Below, piece by piece: positions 34,840 to 44,184 of a stretch of 64,000 bases of DNA (position 1 is the first letter of the stretch; every line of letters begins with the position of its first letter). Both the position numbers and the translations under genes were made by a program. This DNA is from Leptospira sp. B5-022 (GTDB taxonomy: Bacteria > Spirochaetota > Leptospiria > Leptospirales > Leptospiraceae). The notes under the pieces are model-generated. The model searched no databases. It was not told the DNA's origin and worked only from the letters and a program-made list of their open reading frames with translations. The stretch covers positions 1 to 64,000 of the forward strand of contig NZ_ANIJ01000018.1 of NCBI RefSeq assembly GCF_000347035.1, in the 5' to 3' direction.

Positions 34840-35767
34840 TAGAGTGCTAGTGACCGGCGGTGCCGGATTTATCGGATCTCATTTATGTGAAAGATTGATA
34901 CAAGAAGGTAACGAAGTTATCTGTGTAGATAACTTTCACACGGGAAGAAAGAAGAATGTCGAAAAACTTCTCTCCAACCCTCGCTTCGAACTGATACGTC
35001 ATGATATCACTGAGCCGATTCGACTCGAAGTGGATCAGATCTATAACTTTGCTTGTCCTGCAAGCCCGATCCATTATCAATCCAATGCGATCAAAACGAT
35101 CAAGACCAATGTCCTTGGTACAACAAATATGTTGGGACTTGCTAAAAGAGTAAAGGCAAGGATCTTACAAGCTTCCACTAGCGAAGTTTACGGAAACCCG
35201 ATCGAACATCCTCAAAAGGAAACGTATTGGGGAAACGTAAATCCGATCGGTATCAGAAGTTGTTACGACGAAGGAAAGAGGGTCGCTGAAACTCTTTGTT
35301 TCGATTATCACAGAAATCATAAAGTGGACATTCGAGTGATCCGTATCTTCAATACTTACGGACCTCGCATGCTTCCGGACGATGGAAGAGTAGTAAGTAA
35401 TTTTGTGGTCCAAGCGCTTGCGGGGAAAGATATCACTGTTTACGGAGATGGTTCACAAACTAGATCTTTCTGCTATGTGGATGATCTTGTGGACGGTATC
35501 ATTAAAATGATGAACACCCAGGACTTCAATGGTCCTGTAAACTTGGGCAACGATGGAGAGTTTACGGTTAAGGAACTAGCGGAGTTAGTTTTAAAAGAGA
35601 CCGGCTCTTCTTCCAAGATCATTTATAAAACTCTTCCCCAAGACGATCCTGCCCGCAGAAAGCCGGATCTGACTTTAGCTAGACAAAAACTGGGTTATGA
35701 ACCGAAGGTTCCTTTATTGGAAGGAATCAGGAAAACGGTCGATTATTTCAAAAATCACTTGGATTAA
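34832..35767 (+). CDS. UDP-glucuronic acid decarboxylase (UDP-xylose synthase)
   Basis: A 311-aa extended SDR. Glycine-rich [10 protein letters not shown] at residues 7-16, [13 protein letters not shown] (about 71-83, typical of UXS), TSEVYG (about 115-120), catalytic Tyr-x3-Lys in SCYDEGKR (about 141-148) and [10 protein letters not shown] support conversion of UDP-glucuronate to UDP-xylose with NAD. The product would feed surface polysaccharide. I start at ATG 34832 ([10 protein letters not shown]); a TTG at 34820 adds four residues inside the upstream gene. It overlaps the M50B-like gene by 8 nt and is probably co-transcribed. Confidence 0.9.
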   Translation: MANRVLVTGGAGFIGSHLCERLIQEGNEVICVDNFHTGRKKNVEKLLSNPRFELIRHDITEPIRLEVDQIYNFACPASPIHYQSNAIKTIKTNVLGTTNMLGLAKRVKARILQASTSEVYGNPIEHPQKETYWGNVNPIGIRSCYDEGKRVAETLCFDYHRNHKVDIRVIRIFNTYGPRMLPDDGRVVSNFVVQALAGKDITVYGDGSQTRSFCYVDDLVDGIIKMMNTQDFNGPVNLGNDGEFTVKELAELVLKETGSSSKIIYKTLPQDDPARRKPDLTLARQKLGYEPKVPLLEGIRKTVDYFKNHLD

Positions 35768-35845
35768 TCGTTCGCCGAGAAAATCTGGACCTACTTTTCC
35801 CCAATAAGGGAATTTAACCGAAAAATTGAGTTTCGAGTAGGCTGT

Positions 35846-37015
35846 ATGAATATCGGAGTTTTAAAAGAAGCTAAGGAAGAAACTAGGGTAGCCGTAACCC
35901 CGGACGTAGTCGACGCCTTAAAAAAAATCGGTGCTTCTGTTCTCATCGAAAAAGGCGCTGGAGAAGGTTCTTATTTCTCCGACGAAGATTATAAAAAAGC
36001 CGGTGCGTCGATCCAATCTCGCGCTGATATACTAAAAAAGTCCGACCTAGTTGTGAGCATTCACTTAGCGGATGGTGCGAGCTTATCCAAGATCAAAAAA
36101 GGAGCCTTCTATTTAGGAATGTTCCAACCTGCGGTAAATCCTCAGGTAATAAAAAAGCTTTCTTCTGGGAAAGTTACAGTATTGAGTCTGGATGCGATCG
36201 CTCGTATCACTCGTGCTCAGTCTATGGACGTTCTTTCTTCCCAAGCAACAGTTGCCGGATATAAAGCCGTTCTTATCGCTTCCACTCATTTGACCAGATT
36301 TTTCCCAATGCTAACGACCGCAGCGGGTACGATTACTCCAGCTTCCGTACTCATCATAGGAGCGGGCGTTGCGGGATTACAAGCAATCGCAAGTTCCAGA
36401 AGATTAGGTGCAGTAGTAGACGTATTCGATACTCGTCCGGAAGTAAAAGAACAAGTTCAATCTCTCGGCGCTAAGTTCGTCGAGGTGGAAGGCGCAACTC
36501 ATTCCGCTGCTGCGGGTGGTTACGCTGTAGAACAAACCGAGGAATACAAAAAACGTCAGCAAGAAGCGATCGAAAAATTCGCTGCAAAAGCCGACGTGAT
36601 TATCACGACTGCATTGATCCCGGGAAGGAAAGCTCCGATCATCATCACCAAAAAGATCGTGGATAGAATGAAAGCTGGATCCGTAGTAGTAGACCTTGCT
36701 TCTCCAAACGGAGGAAATTGCGAGTATACTCAACACGGCAAGGTTGTATTAACTAAAAACGGGGTTTCCGTAGTTGGTCACCAAAACTTGGCTGGTTCTC
36801 TTCCTTCGGATGCATCTAGAATGTTCGCTAAGAACATATTAAACTATCTGAAACTTTTGGTGAAAGAGAAGAAGATCAACTTGGATTTAAACGACGAGAT
36901 CATTTCCTCAACCACGATTACTCATGATGGAGAGATCCGTCATAAACTGACTTTGGATGCTTTAGGCGGTTCCAAACAAGAAGGGAAGAAGCCAGCGGCC
37001 AAGAAAAAGGCCTAA
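35846..37015 (+). CDS. pntAA: NAD(P) transhydrogenase subunit alpha, part 1
   Basis: A 389-aa PntAA: N-terminal MNIGVLKEAKEETRVAVTPDVV, the Rossmann region GAGVAGLQAIASSRRLGAVVDVFDTRP (about 173-199) and the transhydrogenase loop ATHSAAAGGYAVEQTEEY. This NAD(H)-binding soluble domain I works with membrane parts PntAB and PntB to couple proton flow to hydride transfer from NADH to NADP. Neither partner follows; the next gene is on the other strand. The C-terminal dozen residues are Lys-rich and coded in the 54-bp overlap with the PAP2 gene. Confidence 0.9.
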   Translation: MNIGVLKEAKEETRVAVTPDVVDALKKIGASVLIEKGAGEGSYFSDEDYKKAGASIQSRADILKKSDLVVSIHLADGASLSKIKKGAFYLGMFQPAVNPQVIKKLSSGKVTVLSLDAIARITRAQSMDVLSSQATVAGYKAVLIASTHLTRFFPMLTTAAGTITPASVLIIGAGVAGLQAIASSRRLGAVVDVFDTRPEVKEQVQSLGAKFVEVEGATHSAAAGGYAVEQTEEYKKRQQEAIEKFAAKADVIITTALIPGRKAPIIITKKIVDRMKAGSVVVDLASPNGGNCEYTQHGKVVLTKNGVSVVGHQNLAGSLPSDASRMFAKNILNYLKLLVKEKKINLDLNDEIISSTTITHDGEIRHKLTLDALGGSKQEGKKPAAKKKA

Positions 37016-37534
37016 ACTCCCGAAACAGGTTCCTATCAACCACCCTCCGAGTACATCGGAGGGAAAATGGTGGAGAGATAATAATCTTCCTACCCCCGCC
37101 ATAAAACTCAGCGCTAAAAACCATTCCGGAAAACCGAACAAGAACACTAAGATCAATGCTGCCGTCATCGAATTAGATGCATGCGCGGAAGGAAAAGAAT
37201 GTTTCATGTCGGGATTTTGATCCACTTTTCCGGCAACGGTAATTAGAGGTCTTTTACGAGCGATCAGCTTCTTTAAAACTAAAACAAAACGATCATTTGT
37301 ATAGGCAACAAGCCCCGAATAAGGAATTACGATCCACCAAGGATAAGGAAGAGCTCCCTGCCACGCAGCATAAGCGAGATAAGGAAGAATAAGAACTAAC
37401 ATGATCTCTCCCCGATTGATCCTAGAGAGGGTTCGGTTCAGAATGGGGGAATGGATCTTTTCGCGAATAAACATTGCGATCGCATAATCGATCCTTTCGA
37501 AAACGGATAATTTTTCCAATATGTTCTTATCCAA
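36962..37534 (-). CDS. PAP2 family phosphatase
   Basis: A 190-aa membrane protein with the three PAP2 motifs: KKLIARKRP (K-x6-RP, about 95-103), PSAHASNS (about 123-130) with the catalytic His, and [15 protein letters not shown] (R-x5-H-x3-D, about 158-172). Such enzymes remove phosphate from lipids such as phosphatidic acid or undecaprenyl pyrophosphate. About five membrane helices. It begins inside the last codons of hisS (8 bp overlap) and its 3' end overlaps pntAA by 54 bp. Confidence 0.85.
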   Translation of the reverse strand: MDKNILEKLSVFERIDYAIAMFIREKIHSPILNRTLSRINRGEIMLVLILPYLAYAAWQGALPYPWWIVIPYSGLVAYTNDRFVLVLKKLIARKRPLITVAGKVDQNPDMKHSFPSAHASNSMTAALILVFLFGFPEWFLALSFMAGVGRLLSLHHFPSDVLGGWLIGTCFGSLGLFLGRWLLPFLFGTA

Positions 37535-38849
37535 GTAAGGATTTCCGTAACGTGGAGATTAGATCGGACCTGGAAACGGAAGACTGTTCTCCCGAGACGA
37601 TATCCTTTAACTGAACCTTGTTTTCGGAGATTTCGGATTCTCCTAAAAAGATCAAGAAACGATATCCTTTTTTTTCCGCCGTCTGGATTTGTTTGCCGAG
37701 TTTTGCAGGCTCGAGCATGGTTTCCACTCCGATTCCTTCCTTACGAAGCTCTTCTGCGAGTTTCAAAACTTCAGGAAAAATTTTATCGTCCATCAATGGA
37801 ATTAAAACTGCAGTTTTAGAATTCAGATCTTTTGGGACCAGGCCATGTCCTTCCAAAAAGTTTTTGAATGTAACATCACCTAACCCGAAACCGATACCGG
37901 AAAGTTGTTCATTAGAGAATAATCCGATCAGGTTGTCGTATCTTCCTCCGCCATATAATGACCTTCGGTTTTCGGGATTGGTATCGAATACTTCGAAAAT
38001 ACAGCCGGTATAATAATCGAAACCACGAATGATCGAAGGATCGAATTCAAGTTGGTCTTTGATCCCCAAAGATGCCAGATCCGAAAATAGGTTCCTAATA
38101 AAATCCACGGAAGAACGGTCGATACCTTCCAATTCTCCGATCGTTTGGAGATTTGTATCCAGATATTTATAGATTAGAGTAAGTTGTTTTTCCGGATCGG
38201 AAAGTAAAGGTTTGATCTCTTCTTCAAAAGACTCTTTGCTGATCTTTGATTTTTTATCCAGAAGTTTGGAAACTGCATGGGCTTTTTCAGGAGCTAAAGT
38301 TAGGGTTTGGTTCAAGAATGAATCCAAAATCCCTCGATGCGAGACCTTGATCTGGTAACTTCCTTTTGGAGCTTTAAAATTTTCTAAAATTGCATTTGCG
38401 ATCAGAATGATCTCAACTTCCGCCCGGTAGGAATTGACCCCGAATAGATCCACATTGAGCTGCCAATGTTCTCTAAGGCGCCCTTTTCCAGGCTGTTCGT
38501 ATCTCCATAAGTTCGGGATGGAAAACCAGCGAATAGGTTTGGCAAGATTTCTGACTTCGCCGGCAACCATTCTTGCTAGAGTGGGAGTCATTTCGGGACG
38601 GATCGCAACATGACGATCTCCTTTGTCCGTAAAATCGTACAATTGTCTTTGTACGATTTCTTCTCCGCTTTTTGCCAGATAAAGTTCGAAAGATTCTAGG
38701 ATGGGGCCGTCGTATTCTTCGTATCCGAAAGATTGGACAGTCTTCCTCATAACGGAAAACATCCAATTTCGGAATCTCATCTCTTCCGGATAAAAATCTC
38801 TCGTCCCCTTGTAAGGGGCTGTGGGTAAAAAGGCTTTCTGTTTTTCCAA
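37527..38849 (-). CDS. hisS: Histidyl-tRNA synthetase
   Basis: A 440-aa class II synthetase. Starts [17 protein letters not shown], class II motif 2 region [17 protein letters not shown], the HisRS-specific [14 protein letters not shown] and [11 protein letters not shown], and a C-terminal anticodon-binding domain (about 340-430). It charges tRNA-His with histidine. The presence of the anticodon domain and both HisRS signatures argues against the HisZ paralogue. The gene sits 5 nt after the PilZ-like gene. Confidence 0.95.
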   Translation of the reverse strand: MEKQKAFLPTAPYKGTRDFYPEEMRFRNWMFSVMRKTVQSFGYEEYDGPILESFELYLAKSGEEIVQRQLYDFTDKGDRHVAIRPEMTPTLARMVAGEVRNLAKPIRWFSIPNLWRYEQPGKGRLREHWQLNVDLFGVNSYRAEVEIILIANAILENFKAPKGSYQIKVSHRGILDSFLNQTLTLAPEKAHAVSKLLDKKSKISKESFEEEIKPLLSDPEKQLTLIYKYLDTNLQTIGELEGIDRSSVDFIRNLFSDLASLGIKDQLEFDPSIIRGFDYYTGCIFEVFDTNPENRRSLYGGGRYDNLIGLFSNEQLSGIGFGLGDVTFKNFLEGHGLVPKDLNSKTAVLIPLMDDKIFPEVLKLAEELRKEGIGVETMLEPAKLGKQIQTAEKKGYRFLIFLGESEISENKVQLKDIVSGEQSSVSRSDLISTLRKSLLG

Positions 38850-38854
38850 GTCTC

Positions 38855-40009
38855 TTAGACGCTCTTAATGAAGCTTAAATTCTTCTTTAATAGAGTCATA
38901 TTCGTCTTGGCATCATTGGAGCCAACTATTTCTGCACCGACTAGGTAAATTTCCCCTACTTGAGAAATATGTCGGATTTTAAATGCGAATCTCAGTGGAG
39001 CTTGCATCTTAAAAGTTATATCCGCTGTAAAGAAAGGTTTGTGCAGAAACGATTCGACTAGCTGGGATTCGGTTACTTCCAAAAGAATTCCCCCCTCGGA
39101 AGCATTGATCACGTTCTGACGGATATCGACATCTAGCGTGTTAGAATCTTCTATCCTATCGTTAAATACGTCTTCTAATTCGGCGTATTTTTTCAGGATC
39201 GCCGGATCCAAAATTCTGTCCTTAGTCTCCGCATAACCTAAAGCAACGAGTTTAGGTCCGGAAGGATCTTTGTAGTAGATCGGATAGACAGCAAAAGATT
39301 GTATTTTTCCGGAGCGATACACTTTGGTCCGATCTTCCAGGATCATCTCGTCTTCCAATTCTTGCTTTAAATCAAGAATATTAAAACCGTTGGATTCTTC
39401 TTTGGAAAGAGGATCCATACTGATCGCATCTTTTACAAAGATGGTTTTACCTGTACGTTTTGCTAAGTCCTGCTCAAAGCTAAGTTCTTTCCCCGAGGGA
39501 AATACCAATCTAGAATAAGGAAATTCAGATAAAATGTTCTTGTGTAAGTCGGTTAAAAGAATTTGGCCGGAGGTTCCTAAAACTTTGGTGGAATCCTGTT
39601 CTTTCTTTAACATGTGGAATCTATGAGCAACGACCTTGCCTTGTAATCCTTCAATCCGCGGAAGAATACGGCCGTCCTTTGCGATCCTTACATATTCGGG
39701 AGAACAAACAACTACGCCATCCTCATGATTGATCGAATCCACTCGAAAGCCGATCTCCATGTGTTTACTTAAAGTTTTGTAAACAGTGATCTCGCCTTCT
39801 TCATTCAAAGTTTCCGGATCGATCCTGAGAAAAATTTTTCCTTCAGGAGTAGTTTGTAGGATCTGTAATTCTTGTTTTAAGGGATTTTCTTTCAGAAAGA
39901 GCCCGTTATTATGAACGTACTCTTTCAGAATATAACCGATTTTTTGAGGATCCCGGATCGTATCCCATATTCTTGGTGATTGTAGGTAAGATCGGTACTC
40001 GACTTCCAT
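38855..40009 (-). CDS. PilZ-like protein, Leptospira DUF1577-type
   Basis: A 384-aa soluble protein. The last 100 residues (about 285-384) look like a PilZ fold: [18 protein letters not shown] contains N-A-S-E-G-G, the second PilZ motif (D/N-x-S-x-x-G). The first motif, RxxxR, is not intact, so c-di-GMP binding is uncertain. The N-terminal part is unlike known domains; I recall such long PilZ-like proteins as a Leptospira family (DUF1577), from memory. It precedes hisS by 5 nt and has a short gap to the OmpA-like gene upstream. Confidence 0.55.
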   Translation of the reverse strand: MEVEYRSYLQSPRIWDTIRDPQKIGYILKEYVHNNGLFLKENPLKQELQILQTTPEGKIFLRIDPETLNEEGEITVYKTLSKHMEIGFRVDSINHEDGVVVCSPEYVRIAKDGRILPRIEGLQGKVVAHRFHMLKKEQDSTKVLGTSGQILLTDLHKNILSEFPYSRLVFPSGKELSFEQDLAKRTGKTIFVKDAISMDPLSKEESNGFNILDLKQELEDEMILEDRTKVYRSGKIQSFAVYPIYYKDPSGPKLVALGYAETKDRILDPAILKKYAELEDVFNDRIEDSNTLDVDIRQNVINASEGGILLEVTESQLVESFLHKPFFTADITFKMQAPLRFAFKIRHISQVGEIYLVGAEIVGSNDAKTNMTLLKKNLSFIKSV

Positions 40010-40063
40010 CTGCTCTCCTGTTATAGCCCCAAAAACTTAAGTTTTTGGATCACTGCGCTTTTA

Positions 40064-40102
40064 GGGCTTCAAGAGCTTGGACCGTCAGGGACAAGCTCTT
40101 AT
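40064..40102 (-). repeat. Dispersed hairpin repeat, copy A
   Basis: Read on the minus strand, it begins at the TAA stop of the OmpA-like gene and forms AAGAGCTTG / CAAGCTCTT (9-bp perfect stem, 12-nt loop). It matches copy B (43133-43171) at 33 of 39 positions. Position just after the stop suggests a terminator, although no U-tract follows. Confidence 0.65.
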
Positions 40103-42177
40103 AGCTTGCGGAAGTCGACCCTCCTGTTCTTCGCTCTTCCGTCTTCGGTAGAGTTATCTTCGTCGGGTCTGGAATACCAATATGCTCTGGTTTTTAACCT
40201 AGAAGCTTGGATCCCTTTACTACGAATGTAGTCAAAAACTTTCCGCGCTCTGTTCCCGCTTAAGCGAGTATTATATTCTTTGGAAGCTATATTATCCGTA
40301 TGGCCCCCAATCTCTATTTTATCCGACGGATTTTTCTTGAGATAGTCCACAATCAGATCGAGTTGCTTGCGATGTGCGTCAGTCACCTCGGTCTTATTGA
40401 ATTCAAAATAGAGTTTTGTACTTAAAACAGCTGGGATTTCCGAATCTTTCCTTAATGCGATAGAAATTGTTGATCCGGGTTTAATATCTTTCTTCAAAAT
40501 ATTAACACTTTCGGAAATATATTTCTCAGCCTTTGCAAAGATCTCAAAATCAGTGTCGGGAATCAACTCGATATGGAAATTTTTTGACAAACTGTTGTAT
40601 TTTAAGATTTCTCCCTGTCTATTCTTAGGAGTAAAAACTGTAGCGCTCGCTCCAGCAATTGGTTCTTTAGTAGTAGCATCTACAACTACTACATTAAGTC
40701 CCTTTCCTTTATCACCGTCTCCTGTGCTAACGATCTTACCTTTTTCTTCATCTTTGATAGGAAGAAGCACGTAAGTTTTATAAACTTTTTTATTTCTCTC
40801 TACGTTTCCGCGTAAGTCGAGTTTGTCCTCAGTGGGATAAAATCCGGGGGAAGAGATTTCTACCTTATACAATCTTCCCGTTTTTAAAACGGTTTTAAAA
40901 TTAGTCGGATTTCCTTTAGAAAGATCTCCGCCTATTCTTCTGGAAGTAATGGTTCTGGAAGGGCCTACGCTATCCGAAATTTTAATCGTTGCATCCAAGC
41001 CTATCATTGTGGCTTCCGAGCCGTCCAAGACCAATCCTTGGAAGGACACATCGTAGGAATTCCTTAAATTTTCAGGGACCTGAAATCTATAGATATCGTA
41101 CTGGCCCTGCCCTCCATTTCGATTGGAAGAAATGTAAGCCCAAAGGCCCTCGTGATCAAAAGAAATCCCTTCCGAATCAATCCCTTCCGGAGTTTCCAAA
41201 TTGAAAGGATAGGGTAATTTTTCCAGACTTCCGGTTTCCGGTACGGGATAAGGAAGATTCGTTTTAGAAACCGTAAGTTTATCTTCTGCATCTTCCGTAT
41301 CGGCTGTGCTTGGAAGATTTAAGAAGTTCCGATACAAGGAAAACTTTTTGCGATCATTCTCTCTATTAGAAGAGAAATATAACTGTTCTCCATCCGGATG
41401 AATGTAAGGAAGAATTTCACTAGCCTTGGAATTGATCTCGGATCCTAAATTGACAGGACTGGACCAAACACCTGTGGAAAAATTTCTGTAGCTTACCCAC
41501 AGATCGTATTCTCCATATCCGCCGGGACGATCGGAGGAAAAGATCAGATATTTTCCATCGGGAGAAATAGCAGGCATCTTTTCATTAAAGTTGGAATTAA
41601 TCTCCGAGACGCCGATTAAATCACTCCAACGTTTCGTTCTTTCGTCTCGTTTCGTATAATAAATATCTAATGCGTCAAAACCTTCTCTGTCCGCTTTTAC
41701 GTTTCGGATAGAAGTCAGAAAAATTTCCTCAGGGTTGCCGAATTCATCGAATCGAATCGAGATCCCACCTTCGTATTTATCGGTATTGAATAGTTTGGAT
41801 TTTTTTTCTCCCGCAGGAAGTTCCTTTTTATTCTGCTCCCAGATGTCTTGGTTCAGGTTAACCGGTTTCTTCCAATCAGCTTCCCCGTCTCTTTTTTTGT
41901 AGTTTGCGTTTTCGGAGAGCCAGATGTCCATCTCTCCTTCTCCGCCTGGACGATTGGACTGGAAGATAAGGTATCTTCCGTCAGGACTGATAATGGGATT
42001 GTATTCTACGTTTTGTGTATTTAAGGGAGATCCGAAATTTCTTTCCAAGAGTGTAGGAACAGGTTGGGCGGATCCATTCCAGGAAAGTAAAAAAAACAGA
42101 AGAGTTCCGGCAAGGACGGAGCTTAGAAAATGATTTCGCTTTGTATCGGGTCCTTTTCCTTGATTGTAAAAAAACAT
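40099..42177 (-). CDS. OmpA family protein with PD40 beta-propeller
   Basis: A 692-aa exported protein (signal at about residues 15-38: N-H-F-L-S-S-V-L-A-G then a Leu/Phe core, GSA-QP). Residues about 55-400 contain PD40/WD40-like propeller repeats (PIISPDGRYLIFQSNRPGG, PAISPDGKYLIFSSDRPGG, PYIHPDGEQLYFSSNR). The C-terminal 120 residues are an OmpA peptidoglycan-binding domain: IEIGGHTDNIASKEYN, then LSGNRARKVFDYI and GRAKNRRVDF. It probably links the outer membrane or periplasm to the wall. The gene is divergent from folP. The stop codon lies in the dispersed repeat. Confidence 0.85.
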   Translation of the reverse strand: MFFYNQGKGPDTKRNHFLSSVLAGTLLFFLLSWNGSAQPVPTLLERNFGSPLNTQNVEYNPIISPDGRYLIFQSNRPGGEGEMDIWLSENANYKKRDGEADWKKPVNLNQDIWEQNKKELPAGEKKSKLFNTDKYEGGISIRFDEFGNPEEIFLTSIRNVKADREGFDALDIYYTKRDERTKRWSDLIGVSEINSNFNEKMPAISPDGKYLIFSSDRPGGYGEYDLWVSYRNFSTGVWSSPVNLGSEINSKASEILPYIHPDGEQLYFSSNRENDRKKFSLYRNFLNLPSTADTEDAEDKLTVSKTNLPYPVPETGSLEKLPYPFNLETPEGIDSEGISFDHEGLWAYISSNRNGGQGQYDIYRFQVPENLRNSYDVSFQGLVLDGSEATMIGLDATIKISDSVGPSRTITSRRIGGDLSKGNPTNFKTVLKTGRLYKVEISSPGFYPTEDKLDLRGNVERNKKVYKTYVLLPIKDEEKGKIVSTGDGDKGKGLNVVVVDATTKEPIAGASATVFTPKNRQGEILKYNSLSKNFHIELIPDTDFEIFAKAEKYISESVNILKKDIKPGSTISIALRKDSEIPAVLSTKLYFEFNKTEVTDAHRKQLDLIVDYLKKNPSDKIEIGGHTDNIASKEYNTRLSGNRARKVFDYIRSKGIQASRLKTRAYWYSRPDEDNSTEDGRAKNRRVDFRKL

Positions 42178-42216
42178 CTTGTATTTAGTATCGGAACAAA
42201 GACCCCAAGTATCAAG

Positions 42217-43122
42217 ATGGAAACTAAGATGGAAACGGACGTTCCGAGCAGAATCCAGGGAGAAATTTTTCCTCCTAAACCGATCTTATTCGGGGTTTTG
42301 AACATAACTAGCGACTCCTTTTCCGATGGGGGAAAATATCTACGCCAAGATCTCGCTTTTGCTAAGGCAAAATCTCTAATGGAAGAAGGTGCGGATGTAA
42401 TAGATATCGGGGCACAATCTTCCAACGTTAAAGCGGAGCCCGTTTCTGAGCAAGTGGAATGGGATAGAATGAAAGAGATCATCTCCGAATTAAAAAGGGA
42501 GAAGGTTTCCATCTCTGTAGATACTTTCCGACCCTATGTCATTCGAAAAGCATTAGAAGAAGGTGTGGATTACATCAATAATATCAGAGGCTTTGTAGAT
42601 CCTGAAAGTTTGGATTTGCTAAAAGAAGCAAGCAAACAATCCGCAAAGTACGTTGCCATGTTTTCTCAGGATCATTCGATCAAGGCATCCGAGTTTTCCG
42701 ATCTAAAACCGGAAACAGTTGTGCCTTTGGTTTTGGAATTTTTTAGGGAAAGGACAAAAACTTTCCAAAGTTTAGGACTAGCTGATCGACTCATCTTAGA
42801 CCCCGGTATGGGATTTTTTTTAAGTCCGGACTATAAGGTAAGTTTTGCAGTTCTTTCTAAGATCACCGAGATACTTTCCGAATTTCCGAACCTTATGGTT
42901 TCGGTTACTAAAAAGTCTTTTTTGGGAAATGCATTAGGTGGTTTAACGGTGGAGGATAGAATAGTCCCTACTGCGATTTCCGAGACGTATCTCTGGTCAA
43001 AAGGAGTTCCTATGATCAGAACTCATTCTCCAAAATCTTTTATATTAGCACAGAAAACTTGGGAAATGTCTCACGGAGTTTATAGTCCGCAACGCGGGCT
43101 TCAGGAGCGAAGCGATCTATAG
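42217..43122 (+). CDS. folP: Dihydropteroate synthase
   Basis: A DHPS of about 301 aa with the pterin-binding signature GVLNITSDSFSDGGKY, GADVIDIGAQSS, the SISVDTFRPYV strand, LILDPGMGFFL and SVTKKSFLGNAL. It joins 4-aminobenzoate to the pterin pyrophosphate in folate synthesis. ATG 42217 (METKME) or 42229 are both possible; the longer reading from 42130 runs into the divergent OmpA-like gene. Oddly, the C-terminal dozen residues (YSPQRGLQERSDL) come from a direct repeat that continues past the stop. Confidence 0.9.
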   Translation: METKMETDVPSRIQGEIFPPKPILFGVLNITSDSFSDGGKYLRQDLAFAKAKSLMEEGADVIDIGAQSSNVKAEPVSEQVEWDRMKEIISELKREKVSISVDTFRPYVIRKALEEGVDYINNIRGFVDPESLDLLKEASKQSAKYVAMFSQDHSIKASEFSDLKPETVVPLVLEFFRERTKTFQSLGLADRLILDPGMGFFLSPDYKVSFAVLSKITEILSEFPNLMVSVTKKSFLGNALGGLTVEDRIVPTAISETYLWSKGVPMIRTHSPKSFILAQKTWEMSHGVYSPQRGLQERSDL

Positions 43123-43145
43123 TCCGCAACGCGGGCTTCAAGAGC
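43081..43145 (+). repeat. Tandem 28-bp direct repeat across the folP stop
   Basis: Copies at 43081-43108 and 43118-43145 agree at 27 of 28 positions (start TATAGTCCGCAACGCGGGCT), 37 nt apart. The first copy codes the folP C-terminus; the second starts inside the last codons, spans the stop and runs on into the dispersed hairpin repeat copy B. No obvious hairpin in the 28-mer itself. Confidence 0.8.
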
Positions 43146-43171
43146 CTGGACCTTTTGGGACAGACTCTTAT
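43133..43171 (-). repeat. Dispersed hairpin repeat, copy B
   Basis: On the minus strand it begins at the TAA of the TPR lipoprotein gene and can fold AAGAGTCTG against CAGGCTCTT, closing through one G-U pair. 33 of 39 positions match copy A, and the stop codon falls on the same repeat position in both copies. Confidence 0.65.
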
Positions 43172-44184
43172 CGTCCGTAACGGATTCTATCCATTGTTTC
43201 CTTACCTTCCGGAGTCATCGTAGGAAAAAACTCTTCCTCAGTGAATTGAAGTCCCTTGGATCTTAATTTTCTAAAATAAGGAAGTAGAGGAGAGAGATCG
43301 GCTTTAGGATTTTTGGAAAGTAAGGAAAGTTTCCATAATTCTAAAAAGACCAAGGATTCTTTTTCGGAATCGGGAGTTTTTTGGATCCAATCCAACGCTT
43401 CCGAATATCTTCTCTTTTCGTAATATGCATGAGCGATATAATATTCCAATTCCGGAACTCTTTCGCCGGTTCCACTCAAGCTAAGTCCGAAAACTATAAC
43501 ATCGTCCCATTTTTCTAAAATATGGGCCATCTTTAACGTAAGGCCTCTTGCATTCTTATGAAAGGGACTTTGCTGTAGCATTTTCTCCAAATAGTAATAA
43601 CTTTTAGACCATTCCTGTTTGGAGAAAAAATATTCCGCTAATCCTTCCCAGGCATAAACTTCCTGGCCCGGAATGGTAGAAAGTGCATCTCGGAAGATGA
43701 CTAATTCTTCCTCCCTTTGGGCCTCGATTAGGAGGTTCTCGAATTTTTTGCGTTCGATCGGAGGGGACTGTTTTAGAAATGTTTCCAGAAATTTTTTGGC
43801 TTCGGATATATCATCTACTAGATAATATAAACGTAATAGATTTAGGGAAGGTATAGGATTGTTCGAAAGAAGTTTTTGCGAACTTAAAAATTCCTCTTCT
43901 GCATCGTCGATTAGAGAGAACCTTACGAATAGAAGACCGAGATTATTTTTGTCTGGAGCAAGGATCGCTTTTCCCCTATGGGATTTCGCTTCCCAAGGAC
44001 TTTTTACGGAGTCAACCTTCTCCCTTGTGTAATCGGTTGCAGGGAGATACAGAAACATAGGATCGTTTTCGATGAGTTCGTTGTTTCTGACCGGGTATAA
44101 ACAAGAGAAGAATATAAGAAAAGATAAGAGTAAAAGATTAACCGGCTTCAGAAGTGGGATTTTCCTGTAGGTTTTTCTGCGCAT
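43168..44184 (-). CDS. TPR-containing lipoprotein
   Basis: A 338-aa protein with a basic start (MRRKTYRKIPLLKP), a hydrophobic core and lipobox I-F-F-S-C (Cys28). The mature part is alpha-helical with TPR-like repeats (e.g. AWEGLAEYFFSKQEWSKSYYYLEKML and ELEYYIAHAYYEKRRYSEAL). It probably sits in the periplasm or outer membrane as a binding scaffold. Its first 47 bp overlap the 3' end of the upstream TPR gene in another frame. If the true start is downstream the lipobox would be lost, so the overlap appears real. Confidence 0.72.
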   Translation of the reverse strand: MRRKTYRKIPLLKPVNLLLLSFLIFFSCLYPVRNNELIENDPMFLYLPATDYTREKVDSVKSPWEAKSHRGKAILAPDKNNLGLLFVRFSLIDDAEEEFLSSQKLLSNNPIPSLNLLRLYYLVDDISEAKKFLETFLKQSPPIERKKFENLLIEAQREEELVIFRDALSTIPGQEVYAWEGLAEYFFSKQEWSKSYYYLEKMLQQSPFHKNARGLTLKMAHILEKWDDVIVFGLSLSGTGERVPELEYYIAHAYYEKRRYSEALDWIQKTPDSEKESLVFLELWKLSLLSKNPKADLSPLLPYFRKLRSKGLQFTEEEFFPTMTPEGKETMDRIRYGR

